Assembly (NCBI RefSeq): GCF_907164915.1
Contig: NC_061870.1
Coordinates: forward strand, 23,225,348 to 23,289,347
Source: Impatiens glandulifera
Lineage: Eukaryota; Streptophyta; Magnoliopsida; Ericales; Balsaminaceae
Direction of reading: 5' to 3'
DNA length: 64,000 bases
The translations under genes and the position numbers were made by a program. The notes under the pieces were generated by a model. The model ran no database searches. It was not told the origin of the DNA and saw only the letters and a program-made list of their open reading frames with translations. Each line of letters begins with the position of its first letter. Positions within the stretch are counted from its first letter, which is position 1. Shown one piece after another: positions 12,565 through 24,100 of this stretch.

Positions 12565-13302
12565 TTAGAAAACGAAAGCGGGAAACCGAGTGCGCTTTTG
12601 TAAATATATCAGCAATCTGCAAAGGGGAAGGAACAAATGACAAAGTGATGGTGTGGTTTGTAGATGATGATGAGTGACATGACAATCAATCTCGATATGT
12701 TTGGTTCGCTCATGAAAGACGGAATTTCGTGCAATCTGAATAACACTCTGATTATCGCAATGTAGCGGAGTAGGGTGAAAAAGTGAAATACCCATATCAG
12801 CAAATAATCGACGTAACCAAACAATTTCACAGGTAGTCGAGGTCATGGCACGATACTCAGCTTCTGTAGAAGACCGAGAGATGACATCTTGTTTCTTGCT
12901 CTTCCACAAAATACACGAATCACCGAGGGAAATATAATATCTAGTGGTCGACTTGCGATCCGTAGGATCACCAGCCCAATCCACATCAAAGTAGGCGCGT
13001 AACTCTAATGAAGACGTGGAAGGAAACATGAGACTATGAAATTGAGTGCCCCGAAGATACCTGAGAATACGAAGAACGTCAGACCAATGAACTGTAGTAG
13101 GGGTAGTGACAAATTGACTAACCACATGAAATGCATGTGCAATGTCTGGGCGAGTTACAGTAAGATATACCAAGATGCCAACAATAGTACGATAAAGACC
13201 AAAATCCTCCAAATGAGTTCCATCAGACAGAGAATATCTAGCATTGGTCTCAAGGGGTGTATCAATAGTTCGATTGTCGCTTAGTCGAGCGCGCTTAAAC
13301 AA
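12565..13302 (-). pseudogene. Copia RNase H region (degenerate)
   Basis: The translation contains the copia RT connection and RNase H hallmarks: YRTIVGILVYLTVTRPDIAHA, the DVDWAGDPTDRKSTT segment, SSTEAEYRAM, CDNQSVIQIA and FHERTKHIEIDCH. These correspond to the RNase H Asp/Glu active-site regions. The C-terminal end is shifted out of frame. It is the distal part of the nested copia pol. Confidence 0.85.
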
Positions 13303-14003
13303 ATAAGCAATTTACTTTGATTGAGATAAGAGATAACCTTTAGGAGAATAGGCTACCTCAATTCCCAAAAAATAACGTAGCATGCCTAAATCTTTAATAG
13401 CAAAAGAATGTGCCAACTCAGACTTAAATGTTTTAATACCATCATGATCATCACTTGTAATAATCATATCATCAATATATAGGGATAAAAGAATACGTCA
13501 TGTCGTTGTACGCTTGACAAATAAAGTTGAATCATGGTGACTAGGAAGAAATTCAAGCGAAGTGATCACAATAGAGAATTTTGTAAACCAGGCATGTGGT
13601 GCTTGTTTGAGACCATAAAGAGCTTTGCGAAACTTACAAACTTCACCAAGCTGATGAGGAACACCCGGGGAGGCATCATATAAACCTCTTCATGAAGGTC
13701 ACCCTTCAATAAAGCATTCTTCACATCCATTTAAGAGATTTTCCATTGGCAAACCGAAACAACAACAATCAAAGTGCGAACAATCGTTATTTTCGCAATA
13801 GGAGCAAATGTTTCCTCATAATCCATGTCATACTCTTGAGAATAGCCTTTAACAACAAGTCGAGCTTTGTATCGTTCAACAAAATCATCTAATTTTGTTT
13901 TAATCTTGTAGACCCAACGAGAACCAATAACATGTTTTCCAGACGATAGTGAAACCAAATCCCATGTATGAGTCTGATATAAAGTAGTAAGTTCCTTAGC
14001 CAT
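13303..14003 (-). pseudogene. Copia reverse transcriptase region (broken)
   Basis: The open part (14003-13731) reads WDLV...IGSRWVYKIK...ERYKARLVVKGYSQEYDMDYEETFAPIAK, the N-terminal fingers of a Ty1/copia RT. Downstream, similarity continues through 13300 in changing frames, interrupted by stops, including the region that should hold the YVDD active site (near 13470-13500). Non-functional. Confidence 0.75.
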
Positions 14004-14392
14004 AACAGTCTGTCAATGGGGATCACGAATTGTCTCTCTATAGGATGAAGGCTCAGAAAAATGATGAACGTAAGTGACAAAGGAAGCAAATGAAGTAGAA
14101 TAAGAGGAGAACTCAAAATCTGGAAGTTTAATAAACTTACGAATGCGAGTGGAGTGATGACGAGAAGGATCCACAGTCTCATCCGACAATTGGGTGGTTG
14201 TAGGAATAGGAATATGGGAGGTGGGTGTATCGTGAACCAAAGTATCAGATAGATATTCATCGGGCTCCATGTCAAAGGGATCAATGCAAACTAGATCTGT
14301 TTGGGTCATATGATGTGAACTAGCAATAATAGAGAAAAATGGAATGTGCTCTAAAAACACATCAGGACGCGAGACATACAATTTTTGACTAA

Positions 14393-15226
14393 CTAGATCA
14401 AAACAACGATATCCATTTTGACCAATGCCATAAAACCCAAAAAAACACATAAGGAAGACCGGGAAAACAACTTATTACGCTCAACATGTGGTCGAAGGAC
14501 AAAACAAATACAACCAAAAATACGTAATGAGGAATAATCAAGTGAATGACCATATAATTTTTCAAAAGGGGACAAACCAGAATTATGAGATATTGACATT
14601 TTATTGATCACATTAGCAGTAGTAAGAAATGCTTCTCCCCGAAACACACTAGGAACTTCGGCTGATAGCATGAAAGAACGAGCTATTTCAACAAGATGAC
14701 GATGTTTTGTTTCAGTCACGTCATTTTGTTGAGGAGTGTCGGTACATGAGGTTTGGTGAATGGTACCATTAGAGGCAAGTAACTGAGAGAAATCATTAGA
14801 GGTGTATTCACCCCCCAAATCACACCTAAAACATTTAATGAATGAAGAATATTGAGTTCTCACAAAAGCTCGAAAATTGGTGACTATAGTGAGAAATTCA
14901 GAACTACGTTTCAAAAGATAAATCCAAGTATAACGAGTGAAGTCATCAATAAACAAAATATAATATCGAGAACCTCCTTTAAATGAAACAGGAGAAGGTC
15001 CCCACACATCAAAATGCACGAGATCAAATGGAGCAGTGAAAAAAGAAATGCTTTTATAAAAAACCAATACTGAAAATTTAGCCAATTTGCAACAACTACA
15101 ATCTGAAATGTCATGACTTTCTAAACAACCCAAAACTCCAGTAGACACTAAAAGCTTTAAACGAGATCCAGAAACATGACCCAAACGGGAATGCCAAAGG
15201 TAAAATTCTGAAGATGAACGATTCAA
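14393..15226 (-). pseudogene. Copia integrase region (degenerate)
   Basis: It contains the pre-integrase zinc-binding segment (LWHSRLGHVSGSRLK...CSCCKLAK) and the integrase core (FDLVHFDVWGPSP, YYILFIDDFTRYTWIYLL, FRCDLGGEYTSNDF, TPQQNDVTETKHRHLVE). The usual NGVAER after the second Asp is altered to NDVTET, although Glu residues remain nearby. The frame is lost near 14390, and a further open piece (14450-14013) continues the linker before RT. Confidence 0.8.
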
Positions 15227-15416
15227 ACGAAAGATGACAAGTCTATGTTGGAGGCAACAACATCTGATACTTTGAGTTCATCTAAAACATAAAGTCCTAA
15301 TTTCCTACGGTCTGTCCCAATCACCTTTTATGACCATGGGTTCTTAACACAACAATTAGAAGAAGTAAACAAAACTGTGAGACCAGAATCACACAATTGA
15401 CTAACAAATACAAAAA

Positions 15417-15668
15417 TTAAAGAAAGATTGGGAATATAATAAACATGTGGGAGAGAAAAAAAGGTGTATGTACAAAACCAATTCCTGCCAATGACATTGG
15501 AGTACCATCGGCAGTCATGACGAAAAATGATGGAACATAATTAACTGAAACAAATGAGTTAATTTTAGGAGACATACGATGAGATACGCCTGAATCTAAT
15601 ATCCATAAGGTAGACGATATACCTGAATTATCAGACGATGACAAACCTTTATGAGAGGAGGCGGACAT
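15417..15668 (-). pseudogene. Copia protease region (degenerate)
   Basis: The segment LWILDSGVSHRMSP carries the D-S-G triad of the retroviral-type aspartic protease followed by the usual H-M context. It lies between the gag zinc knuckle and the integrase, as expected. Stops flank it. Confidence 0.7.
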
Positions 15669-15815
15669 GGCATGAGGCTGTGAGGTGAGGAACTGCTGAA
15701 ACTACTCAAACATATATGGATCCAAGGTCGGAGCAGCAGTAGTATTACCGATATGCGGTGGGTGATAAGTCCATTGGAAACTTGGTGGCGAACGTTGTTG
15801 TTGAGGTGGTTGTAA

Positions 15816-16604
15816 TTATTGTTGCTGTTTATTCTTATTCACCAACTTCAGACATTGAGCTTTCCAATGACCCTTCTGTTTGTAGAATGCACATTCATTT
15901 ATAGAGGCTTTAGAAACATGCCGATTTTGATTGCTAGCAACAAAAACAAATGGATTTGTAGGCGTAACAGATCCCTTGTCTGTTTTAGACCTGAGTCGAA
16001 TTTCCTCCGCTAGCCATTCATTGACAACAGAGTCAACAGTAGGAAGAGGTGAGCGATGTAAAATTGTTCCATGTAGTCCCTCAAAGTCATTTCGAAGGGC
16101 CATTAAAACCTGTACTAAACGTTGCTCTTCTCGACGAGCTATGTAGAGTTCAAATTTTCGCAATTCTGCAGACTCAATGAGGGCTAATTGATCCCAAAGA
16201 TCAGACATGGCAGAATAAAATTCTTGTATACTCTTATCATTCTGCTGAAGTGCGCGAATGTTTGTCTCTAGCTGATATTGTTTAGCGAAATTCAACTGCG
16301 TATATAGCCTGGCCAGATGATCTCAAACTTCCTTAGATGTATCATATTTGGCCAACTGAATGCCAATAGAGTGGATAACATAATTGTTAATCCACGTAAT
16401 AACTTTCGAGTTATTTGTCTCTCAAATATCAACCAAATCCTCATAATCACTCAAATTAACATCTATAGGTTCATTCCGCAATCCTGTTACATAATTCCAA
16501 TAAATTTTCCTCGTAGAAATTTTTTCATAACATAACTCCAAGTAATTTTTCCTATCTAATTGAACACTAATGGACTGAAGCGAATCATCTCTACGACCAG
16601 ACAT
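15816..16604 (-). pseudogene. Copia gag region (degenerate)
   Basis: Starts with MSGRRDDSLQS at 16604 just inside the 5' LTR and primer site. It contains the copia gag core (UBN2-like: LETNIRALQQNDKSIQEFYSAMSDLWDQL) and a zinc-knuckle remnant (CAFYKQKGHWKAQC, with the second Cys lost). The start region holds a short internal duplication around the RKNYLEL/RKIYWNY motif and then stops, so two pieces are needed to cover gag. Confidence 0.75.
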
Positions 16605-16930
16605 GGTGAAAACAACAGCAACAAATACGAATCCCAAAATATAATGACACCACAAATACAGAAGTATGAATATAACACAAAACGACACGATGATGAAAAC
16701 AGTAGCAACAAAAATATAACGACACCACAACTGCGGAAGCACGAATATAGCACGAAAAGGCACGATGCGGTACAATGCGACACAAATATAAATATCCAAA
16801 CAATCTAACTAATCAAAAGGAAGCGAAATCAAAAGAATATCATTGACGATTGTAGACTTCAACACCAAATCTAGATCGGAAGCTGTAAATTGAAGTTTTA
16901 TGTTGAACAAAGAGAATTCATAAATGGAGA

Positions 16931-16941
16931 CTTTGATACCA
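16931..16941 (-). other. Primer-binding site of the nested copia
   Basis: On the minus strand TGGTATCAAAG abuts the LTR end ...ATTTCATCA. It corresponds to the initiator tRNA-Met site TGGTATCAGAGC with one substitution. Confidence 0.8.
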
Positions 16942-17112
16942 TGATGAAATAAAGAGAGAAGTTAGGGTTTCTTATTAGTAAACCTAAATAAACTAAATGT
17001 AATGAAATAGTTTATATAGTTAATGATTATAATAGACTGAAATATCATTAAGTGCTAATAGACTAAAATACCCTTGAATGCTAATAAAGATAATAAAATA
17101 ATATATCTAACA
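16942..17112 (-). repeat. 5' LTR of the nested copia
   Basis: 171-bp LTR, starting TG and ending CA in element orientation, followed by TSD CAACC at 17113-17117. Confidence 0.9.
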
Positions 17113-17117
17113 CAACC

Positions 17118-17531
17118 AATATGAACAAGATGAACAATAAGAAAAATCTCATGATTTAGGGTTTGAAGATGAACATAATGGAAATAACATAAATCGATAT
17201 GTATGATGAACAATAAGATGAACACATGATATTAGAACGAGTTTTGGTCGTCGATCTGTATATGTGTTCATTTAGGGTTTCGTCGTCGTCGCCGTTGCGA
17301 GAGAGAGAGAGATCCGGCGGAGTAAAGAGAGAGAAAGAAAAATAACAAAATGAAAAAATTGAGTATTTATATAAAGAATCTTTTCCCTTCGCGAAACGTG
17401 AAGGCCCATCACATTACGCGATGGGGTATTTTTGTCAAAAAAATATAAAGTGGTCACTAGCGCAATAAAAATTATACGGTGATCACGGATGCAAATAAGA
17501 GGATCTTTAGAGTCATTTGCTCTAATTTCCC
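17118..17531 (-). repeat. Right terminal inverted repeat of the MULE (outer part)
   Basis: Inverted copy of 10753-about 11190. The inner part of this TIR lies beyond the copia insertion at about 12062-12343. Confidence 0.85.
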
Positions 17532-17540
17532 GACTTTTTA
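17532..17540. repeat. Target-site duplication (right), GACTTTTTA
   Basis: Exact copy of 10744-10752. Confidence 0.9.
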
Positions 17541-17571
17541 TGGTTAAAATTGTACAAACAATATTTTGTCT

Positions 17572-17802
17572 TAGCGGTTTCAAACGTCATTAACTTATTA
17601 TTTACGTAACATTTATAAATAAATAAAAAATTTATGTCATTAATTTAACTATCGAATTTCAGTGATTTATGAATTTTGACTACCGAATTTTAAAAATCGG
17701 TAGTCAAAACCCTTCATTTTTTAAAATTCATTAATTAAATTATTAACATGAATATTTTATTTATTCATAAATATCACGTAAATAATAACGTTGAAAACCG
17801 TG
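17572..17802. mobile_element. Small foldback MITE upstream of the WRKY gene
   Basis: The two halves are inverted copies: ...TTATTATTTACGTAACATTTAT...AATAAATAA... on the left against ...TTATTTATTCATAAATATCACGTAAATAATAA... on the right. They meet in a central hairpin at 17674-17709 with 13-base perfect arms TTTTGACTACCGA/TCGGTAGTCAAAA. No coding capacity. The target duplication was not resolved. Confidence 0.7.
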
Positions 17803-18296
17803 GTCAATTCCGTCTTTTTTATATAATATATCAATTTCAGACGCATCGTAATATAATTTAATAATAATAATTTTGAAAAAAGTTATGTTAGAGAATAAAT
17901 CCTACTAAACAAACAAGTCCTAATTGAGTCACACATGAGTCAAATAAGAGTCAAGTCCAAGTCAAGGATTGATGAGATTCTCTTTACCCTACTTTTTTTT
18001 TTTCTAGTCAAATTTACAATTAAAAAACTTTGAAAATATTTAAAAAAAATGTTAAAACTTTGGGTAAATTAATAAAATTATAAATAATTGCATATTAAAT
18101 TAATTGTATATAATTCTCATTGATTTTCTTAATATGTAGTAGTTAAAAAAGTTGAATAGTATTAACTGAGGGTAATAAATGTTACTTTTACTGTAATTAA
18201 CATCCCATGAAAATGTAAACCGTAAATTCTTGCTTGAGGTCGCCCCTTTCTTTACCTTTGCCCTCTCTCTTTCACCATCTTCGAATCGAATCCGCC
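17803..18296. other. WRKY gene upstream region
   Basis: AT-rich promoter region and leader. The last 60 bases before ATG 18297 are pyrimidine-rich, typical of a plant 5' UTR. No clear TATA box could be assigned. Confidence 0.4.
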
Positions 18297-20251
18297 ATGG
18301 AAGCGAAAGAGCTAAGCTTGGAACCTCTCGAAGCAGGAAAGACTGTAACAGTAACAGCACCAGAAGAAGAAGAAGAAGAAAAGTACGATAGAGAAGGCGA
18401 CGATGATGACCAGTCCTTGGAAGTTGATGATGATGTTCGTCATGTGAAGGATGGAGGTGAAGAGACGAGGAATAACTCCGAGTTAGTCATCTTGTCGCCT
18501 TCAATAGACTCGGAGTTGTCTAAAGGTAGTTTCTAGAACCCTATTTTTAATTTCCTTTATGTTTTAGTTGTCGGATAGTCATTTTCTGCATTTGATTTCA
18601 GTAGCTCATCTCACGTTCTCTCTGGTGCATGTTGTTAGACTCATGCGTATTTTCACCATATCTTATTATTCATGATTTGATCAAATTTATTTTAACAGAT
18701 GTGCCGGTTGACAGTGCTGTTCTTGGAATTCCGGAAAAGGTTCAATTGAAGGTTAGCGATTTACCTAGTGATCATATTGTTATTAATGTCTTTTATTGAT
18801 TCAACTCATGAACTCTAGTTAATATACATAAGGATTCAGCTCACAAACAGTTTGTGAATCTAGAACAGTGATTAGACTAATCAGGGGAATGAAATGTAAT
18901 TTGAAACTATCATAGGTTATCTTGGAACCAATCTCTGACTGGATTTGTTCATATTTTTTTACATCTAATCAGGAGGCTCTCGAAATTTTGCCAATCAAAT
19001 CTTCACAAGCTCTGGCAAGGTGTCCAAAAACCTTATGTGCTGCACCTTCAGTGAAAATACCATCGAGTGATGGCTATAATTGGCGAAAATATGGTCAGAA
19101 GCAGGTGAAAAGTCCTCAAGGTTCAAGGAGTTACTATAGATGTTCACAGTCGAATTGTCATGCTAAAAAAATTGAGTGCAATGATCAAACGAATTGTGTT
19201 ATTGATATTATCAACAAAGGTGCGCATAATCATGAACAGCCTAAGAAGACAGTTAATAAGGAAAGTCGACTTGCATTATGTGTTACACAGAGCAGTGCAG
19301 ATCATCTGGTTAGTATGCTGAATGACTTAGATCAATCTTCTTCATCGAAGGAGCCTATACAAGAAGCACCCAATACTCCAGAGAGTACGGTGCAGAAATT
19401 GACTGGTCTAGTTGAGGTAGGTGAAGGTGGCACCGAAGGGCATATTGGCAAACCAGACAGTAAAAGAAGGCTAGTTATATTATTGGTTTTCTTTTTCAAG
19501 AGTAAATTTAAGCTTCAGTCTTGCATATTGTTAATGTTGGTTTTATTTTACTTTTCCTAAAACCAGAATGAAGAAGAGTGATTCTGGTCATGTTGATTCT
19601 TCACTGAAATCAAGCAAGAAGAATAAATTTGTTGTGCATGCTGTGGGTGATATGGGAACTTCAGGAGACGGCTATAGGTGGCGTAAATATGGACAGAAAA
19701 TGGTGAAGGGAAATCGGCATCCAAGGTGTTAACCTAACTAAGAGCTTGTTCGATGAAAAAGTGGATTATTTGGGTTAAATGACTAAATTGTATTTAATAT
19801 TGTAAAATGCTATAAAAAGTAAAGGGTATTTTAATATACTAGTTCAAAGATAAAGGGCTATTTTGGATTAAATTCAAATAATCCTTAATCAAACAATGCC
19901 CAACTGTTTTTAGATCTCTTAAATATACTGAATTTGTACAAGTTCTGAGCTTTTAAGGTTTTTCTGTTTGTATTCAGGAACTACTACAGGTGTACATCAG
20001 CTGGATGTCCTGTTCGAAAGCACACAGAAAGAGCTGTAGATAACCCGAATGCCTTGATAATAACATACAAAGGAAATCACGATCACGGCATGCCTGTGCC
20101 CAAGAAGAGGCACTGCCCACCTGTTGCTGCTGCAACTTCTCAACCAAAGAAATCCAAAACATTATCCGAGTCACTGGAGGTTGCGGAAGAGAAGGCGTTT
20201 GAATCAGCACAAACCCTTCTTAGCATTGGTTTCGAATTAAAGCAGTTTTGA
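18297..20251 (+). CDS. WRKY32: Group I WRKY transcription factor, WRKY32-like (5 exons)
   Basis: Exons 18297-18525, 18699-18751, 18973-19473, 19574-19725 and 19978-20251 join in frame to 402 residues, with GT-AG introns. The product has an acidic, Glu/Asp-rich N-terminus and two WRKY domains, the mark of group I. The first holds [21 protein letters not shown], the second [12 protein letters not shown]. Each carries a C-X4-C...H-X-H zinc site (second: CTSAGC ... HDH). The intron between WRKYGQK...HPR and NYYRC is at the conserved position of WRKY introns. The tail MPVPKKRH after the second domain and the KMVKGN variant recall Arabidopsis WRKY32. It should bind W-boxes (TTGAC) in the nucleus. 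Odd point: Arg replaces the usual Pro in KGNPHPR. The acceptor of exon 4 could lie 3 bases away (19577). Confidence 0.9.
19740..19906. mobile_element. MITE-like insertion inside WRKY intron 4
   Basis: The intron holds imperfect terminal inverted repeats. AGAGCTTGTTCGATGAAAAA leads in on the left; the reverse complement of the right edge reads GGGCATTGTTTGATTAAGGA. Both run on into GGATTATTTGRRTTTA. Length (about 165 bp) and end sequence suggest a hAT-type MITE. No clean 8-bp target duplication found. Confidence 0.45.
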
Positions 20252-21154
20252 AAAAGGGATTTGGTTCGGTTGAGTTTGCTTGTATATCTAATGCCATTGT
20301 AGTAGTGGTTACTTGTTCTTTTTCCCTTGTAGAGTTTTTTCTTCTATTTTGGTATTTAAGACTTTCTTGTTTGAAGTCATTCTGTTGTAAGCGGGCTTGT
20401 ATGTTGTAACTGAGATGGATGTTTTTTTGGTCATCCCTGAGATGGGTTGTTGAGAGCATATAATCTTATACTTCTTTGGTACTTGCACTGTCAATTTTTA
20501 AGAGATGGATGCTAATTTGTTTTAATCTATTGAAAAACATGTCAGGTTAGCCATCTTAGTCCACAAGGCCAGACTTTATAGAGGAAGAATATGTCCATTG
20601 TCCACTCTTGCTCACATCTTTGAATAGAGGTGAGAGCAAGCTTGATGATCTTCTTTTGTATTTGTTTTGCAGGTATCCAATTCAACTGATGATTCTGATT
20701 TGGAAAGTAAGCAAATGATAAATGTTTTAAATTTCTTTAACTTACCTAAATTTTCCTTTCATATGTTTATCTGTTTTAAACTGTGCTTCACTATGTGTTG
20801 TGGTTTATAGTGAAAGTCTCAAAGTTAAAAAATTGTTCAAATTTCATGGTATTTGGATAGTTGGAATGTAACCCAGTTCGAAGCAAACATATCTTTTGGT
20901 TATGTACCAAGATTGTTTTCTTACTCAATACAAATATTTAGAAATAAAACATATTTTGTTCTCTTGTTGAGTAATAGTCAACTTGCCCTGTTTTTGAGAT
21001 TTAGCCATTTGGATAACACAAATGAGTCCTAACGTTCATGGTGGCTAGCTCAAGCCACTCTCTTTCTCTCTCACACACATACACACTTGAATCTTGATTG
21101 TGTTTTATCTACTCCATTGCTCTTAATATATAAATAGAGGCTCCCGCAGGAAGA
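20252..21154. other. WRKY 3' region and LAP promoter region
   Basis: The first part is probably the WRKY 3' UTR. The last 150 bases are a CT/CA-rich leader-like stretch (CTCTCTTTCTCTCTCACACAC) and a TATATAAATA at 21127-21136. That box is only about 20 bases before the LAP ATG, too close for a conventional start site, so transcription probably begins upstream or the box is not used. Confidence 0.4.
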
Positions 21155-24100
21155 ATGGCCGCCATTGTTGTATCTTTAGCTTCCTCCTCGTGCCGGTCTC
21201 TTTCCACTCTCCACGTTCCATCCACAACTTACTCTGTTTTCACGAAATCGCAATCTTTCCCTCTTTTGGGTCTATCGCTTGGCGTTCTTCCATCCTTGCG
21301 TTCTCAGGTAGGAGGAAAACGCATGGGGCACGTCCTTGCTCAAGCTAATCTCGGTCTTACGCAACCTAATAACGTCGAACCATCCAAGGTCTGTTTCTCT
21401 CTCTGCTCTTTAACAGTTTAATTGTTTACTCTGATTTAAATTCTAAAACATTATGCTTGTGGAAATTCTAAAAGATCTCGTTTGCTGCGAAAGAGATTGA
21501 TTTGGTGGAATGGAAAGGAGATATACTTGTAGTTGCTGTGACAGAAAAGGATTTGACTAAGGATGAAAGCTCAAAGTTTCAGAACTCGATTCTGAAAAAA
21601 CTAGATACCCATCTGGGCGGTTTATTGTCTGAAGCTTCTCTAGAGGAGGATTTTACTGGGAAAGCTGGACAGACCACAATTCTTCGGCTTCCAGGTCTCG
21701 GATCGAAAAGAGTAGGGTTGATCGGCGTTGGGAAGAGTTCATCATCAACCTCTGCTTACCGTAGTCTTGGTGAGGCTGTAGCTGCAGCTGCAAAAGCTGC
21801 TCAGGCTAGCAATGTCGCTATTGTGCTTGCATCTCCTGATGAACTCTCAGCTGAATCAAAGCTTACTATTGCCTCTGCAATTGTCTCTGGTAGAAAAACA
21901 AAACTTACAAATACTTCTTCATGATGCTATAGTCACTTTAACTACTATAACTTGGTTTCATTAGGTACGGTTTTGGGGACTTTTGAAGATAGTAGGTTTA
22001 AATCTGATTCGAAGAAACCGAGTCTGAAATCCGTAGACATTGTTGGTCTTGGAACTGGATATGAGTTAGAGAAGAAACTGAAATATGCGGAAAATGTTTG
22101 TTCCGGGGTTATTTTGGGAAAAGAACTCGTAAATGCACCTCCCAATGTGCTTACCCCTGCTGTACTAGCAGAGGAGGCTTCGAAGATCGCCTCTACGTAT
22201 AGCGATGTTCTTTCTGCGACGATTTTGGATGAAGAGAGATGTGTAGAATTGAAAATGGGCTCATATCTGGCTGTTGCTGCTGCTTCTGCCAATCCTCCTC
22301 ATTTCATCCACTTATGTTATAAACCACCTAATGGGCAAGTTAAGATGAAGTTGGCTTTAGTGGGCAAAGGCTTGACTTTCGATAGGTCATTGATTCTTGT
22401 CTTGATTTTATTTATTTATTTATTTTAAATGAATTTACTTTGTTTTGTTAAATGGAAATTTGGCGTGCTTGTAGTGGAGGCTATAACATAAAGACGGGAC
22501 CTGGTTGTTTAATTGAGTTGATGAAGTTCGATATGGGCGGTTCAGCTGCAGTGTTAGGTGCTGCCAAAGCTCTTGGTCAAATTAAACCTGAAGGAGTTGA
22601 GGTGAGTGATTATAAACCAACAAACAGTTTGGTTGCTTTTGTTGGTTGAGAATTTGCTTTCATTTTGTTTTTCTTCTTTAGGTTCATTTCATTGTTGCTG
22701 CCTGCGAGAATATGATAAGTGGAACGGGTATGAGACCTGGAGACATCGTGACAGCATCTAATGGGAAGACCATTGAGGTAAACCGACACTTCCTTTTTAT
22801 AACATATTTGTGCTGAGTATGATCAAGTAGTGATCTTTTGTTTACATATGATATTTTATCGACCTTAAATTTAATGCTAAAGTTGAATGTGTTAGATAAA
22901 ACTGAAAATTAAGTGTCAAATTAGTTAAATGAATAAAAAATAAATGTTGAATAAACAAAATGAAAATATTTGAATTTGAACTCTTCATAGTTAAATACCT
23001 TTTTTACCTTATAGTAACTTAATTTTATTAATTTACATGGTTAAAATTGTCTTTGGCCTTACAGATAGTTATTAGAATAATTTTGAGAACCAACTATGTA
23101 CCTTTTATGATCATAACATAGGTGAAATATGGGTTAATTTTTTTAAGAGACCGAAAGTCACGAGTTCGATTCTCACTTGGAACACCTTAAGTTGAAGTGG
23201 GTATCATGTTAGCATTCTACATTCAAAAAAATGTGGGTTAATTTGATTTTCATGTTATTTGTTTTGTAGATTTGACAAATCCTCTAATTGAATACCAATT
23301 TGTATAATCAAGTCATGTTTGTTTTCACGTTTAGAAAAAATAATAATAAATATAAAAAGTTGTCTTTTGTACTTGTTACTATATTATCTTGTTAATTACT
23401 GAATTCAGATGGCTTTTCTAACTTCAACTTTTAGCTTCATTTGAGTTGAATTTATTACAGTTATCAAATGAATTTAATTCAATCAAGCATTTAAATTTTT
23501 GGCTATTGGGTTCAGGTCAATAACACTGATGCAGAAGGCAGACTTACTCTTGCAGATGCTTTGGTGTATGCCTGTAACCAAGGCGTTGACAAGGTATGAG
23601 GTTCATAACAAGACCGCGTAGATCTTATCAATCTTCAAAGATGGTGCTGATTTGTTTTTTCTTCTGCAGATAGTTGATCTTGCAACATTAACAGGAGCAT
23701 GTATAATTGCTCTTGGACCCACAATTGCAGGTTCAATTGACATTAAGGGATTTTCTAGTTGTTTTTTATATGATTTTCTTTTAATTTCCTATGAATGTTG
23801 TATAATCAACAGGTGTGTTTACACCTAGCGATGATCTAGCAAAAGAAGTGGTCTCTGCTTCTGAAGCTGCAGGGGAAAAACTTTGGAGGATGCCTATGGA
23901 AGAAAGCTATTGGGATTCTATGAAATCGGGAGTAGCTGATATGGTTAATACTGGTGGCCGTGCTGGTGGAGCTATCACTGCTGCTCTCTTCTTGAAGCAG
24001 GTATTATTTATCATCGCTTTAATCAAATATAGTTATCCTCAATCATCTCTTATTTCATCTTGTTGTTGTTTCTGCAGTTTGTTGATGAGAAAGTTCAGTG

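Larger units (their letters stand above)
12344..17112 (-). mobile_element. Decayed Ty1/copia retrotransposon nested in the MULE
   Basis: 4.77-kb minus-strand element. LTRs of about 170 bp (12344-12513 and 16942-17112) differ at roughly ten positions (about 6%), so the insertion is old. The 5' LTR on the minus strand is followed at once by TGGTATCAAAG, a primer-binding site for initiator tRNA-Met with one change. The purine-rich tract TTTGAGAGGGGA precedes the 3' LTR. The order gag, protease, integrase, RT, RNase H is that of Ty1/copia. The reading frame is broken by several stops and shifts, so it cannot make its own proteins. The 5-bp TSD is CAACC. Confidence 0.92.
10753..17531. mobile_element. 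Non-autonomous Mutator-like element (MULE) carrying a nested copia
   Basis: The ends are inverted copies: GAGAAATTGGAGCAAATGAC on the left, and GGGAAATTAGAGCAAATGAC read inward from the right. The left TIR runs from 10753 to about 11412. The right TIR runs inward from 17531 to 17118, is interrupted by a copia element, and resumes at 12343 down to about 12062. Without the copia insert the element is about 2.0 kb. Its interior (about 11413-12061) encodes nothing I recognise, and there is no transposase, so it depends on a MULE elsewhere. Both TIRs hold GC-rich tandem units of about 21 bases (GTGCCGCTTCG / CGTGACG phrases) and an inward-facing TATA box. The 9-bp TSD supports the superfamily. Confidence 0.88.

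Noticed and set aside
21127..21136. TATATAAATA as the LAP TATA box
   Set aside because: Only about 20 bases from the ATG, which leaves no room for a normal start site and leader.
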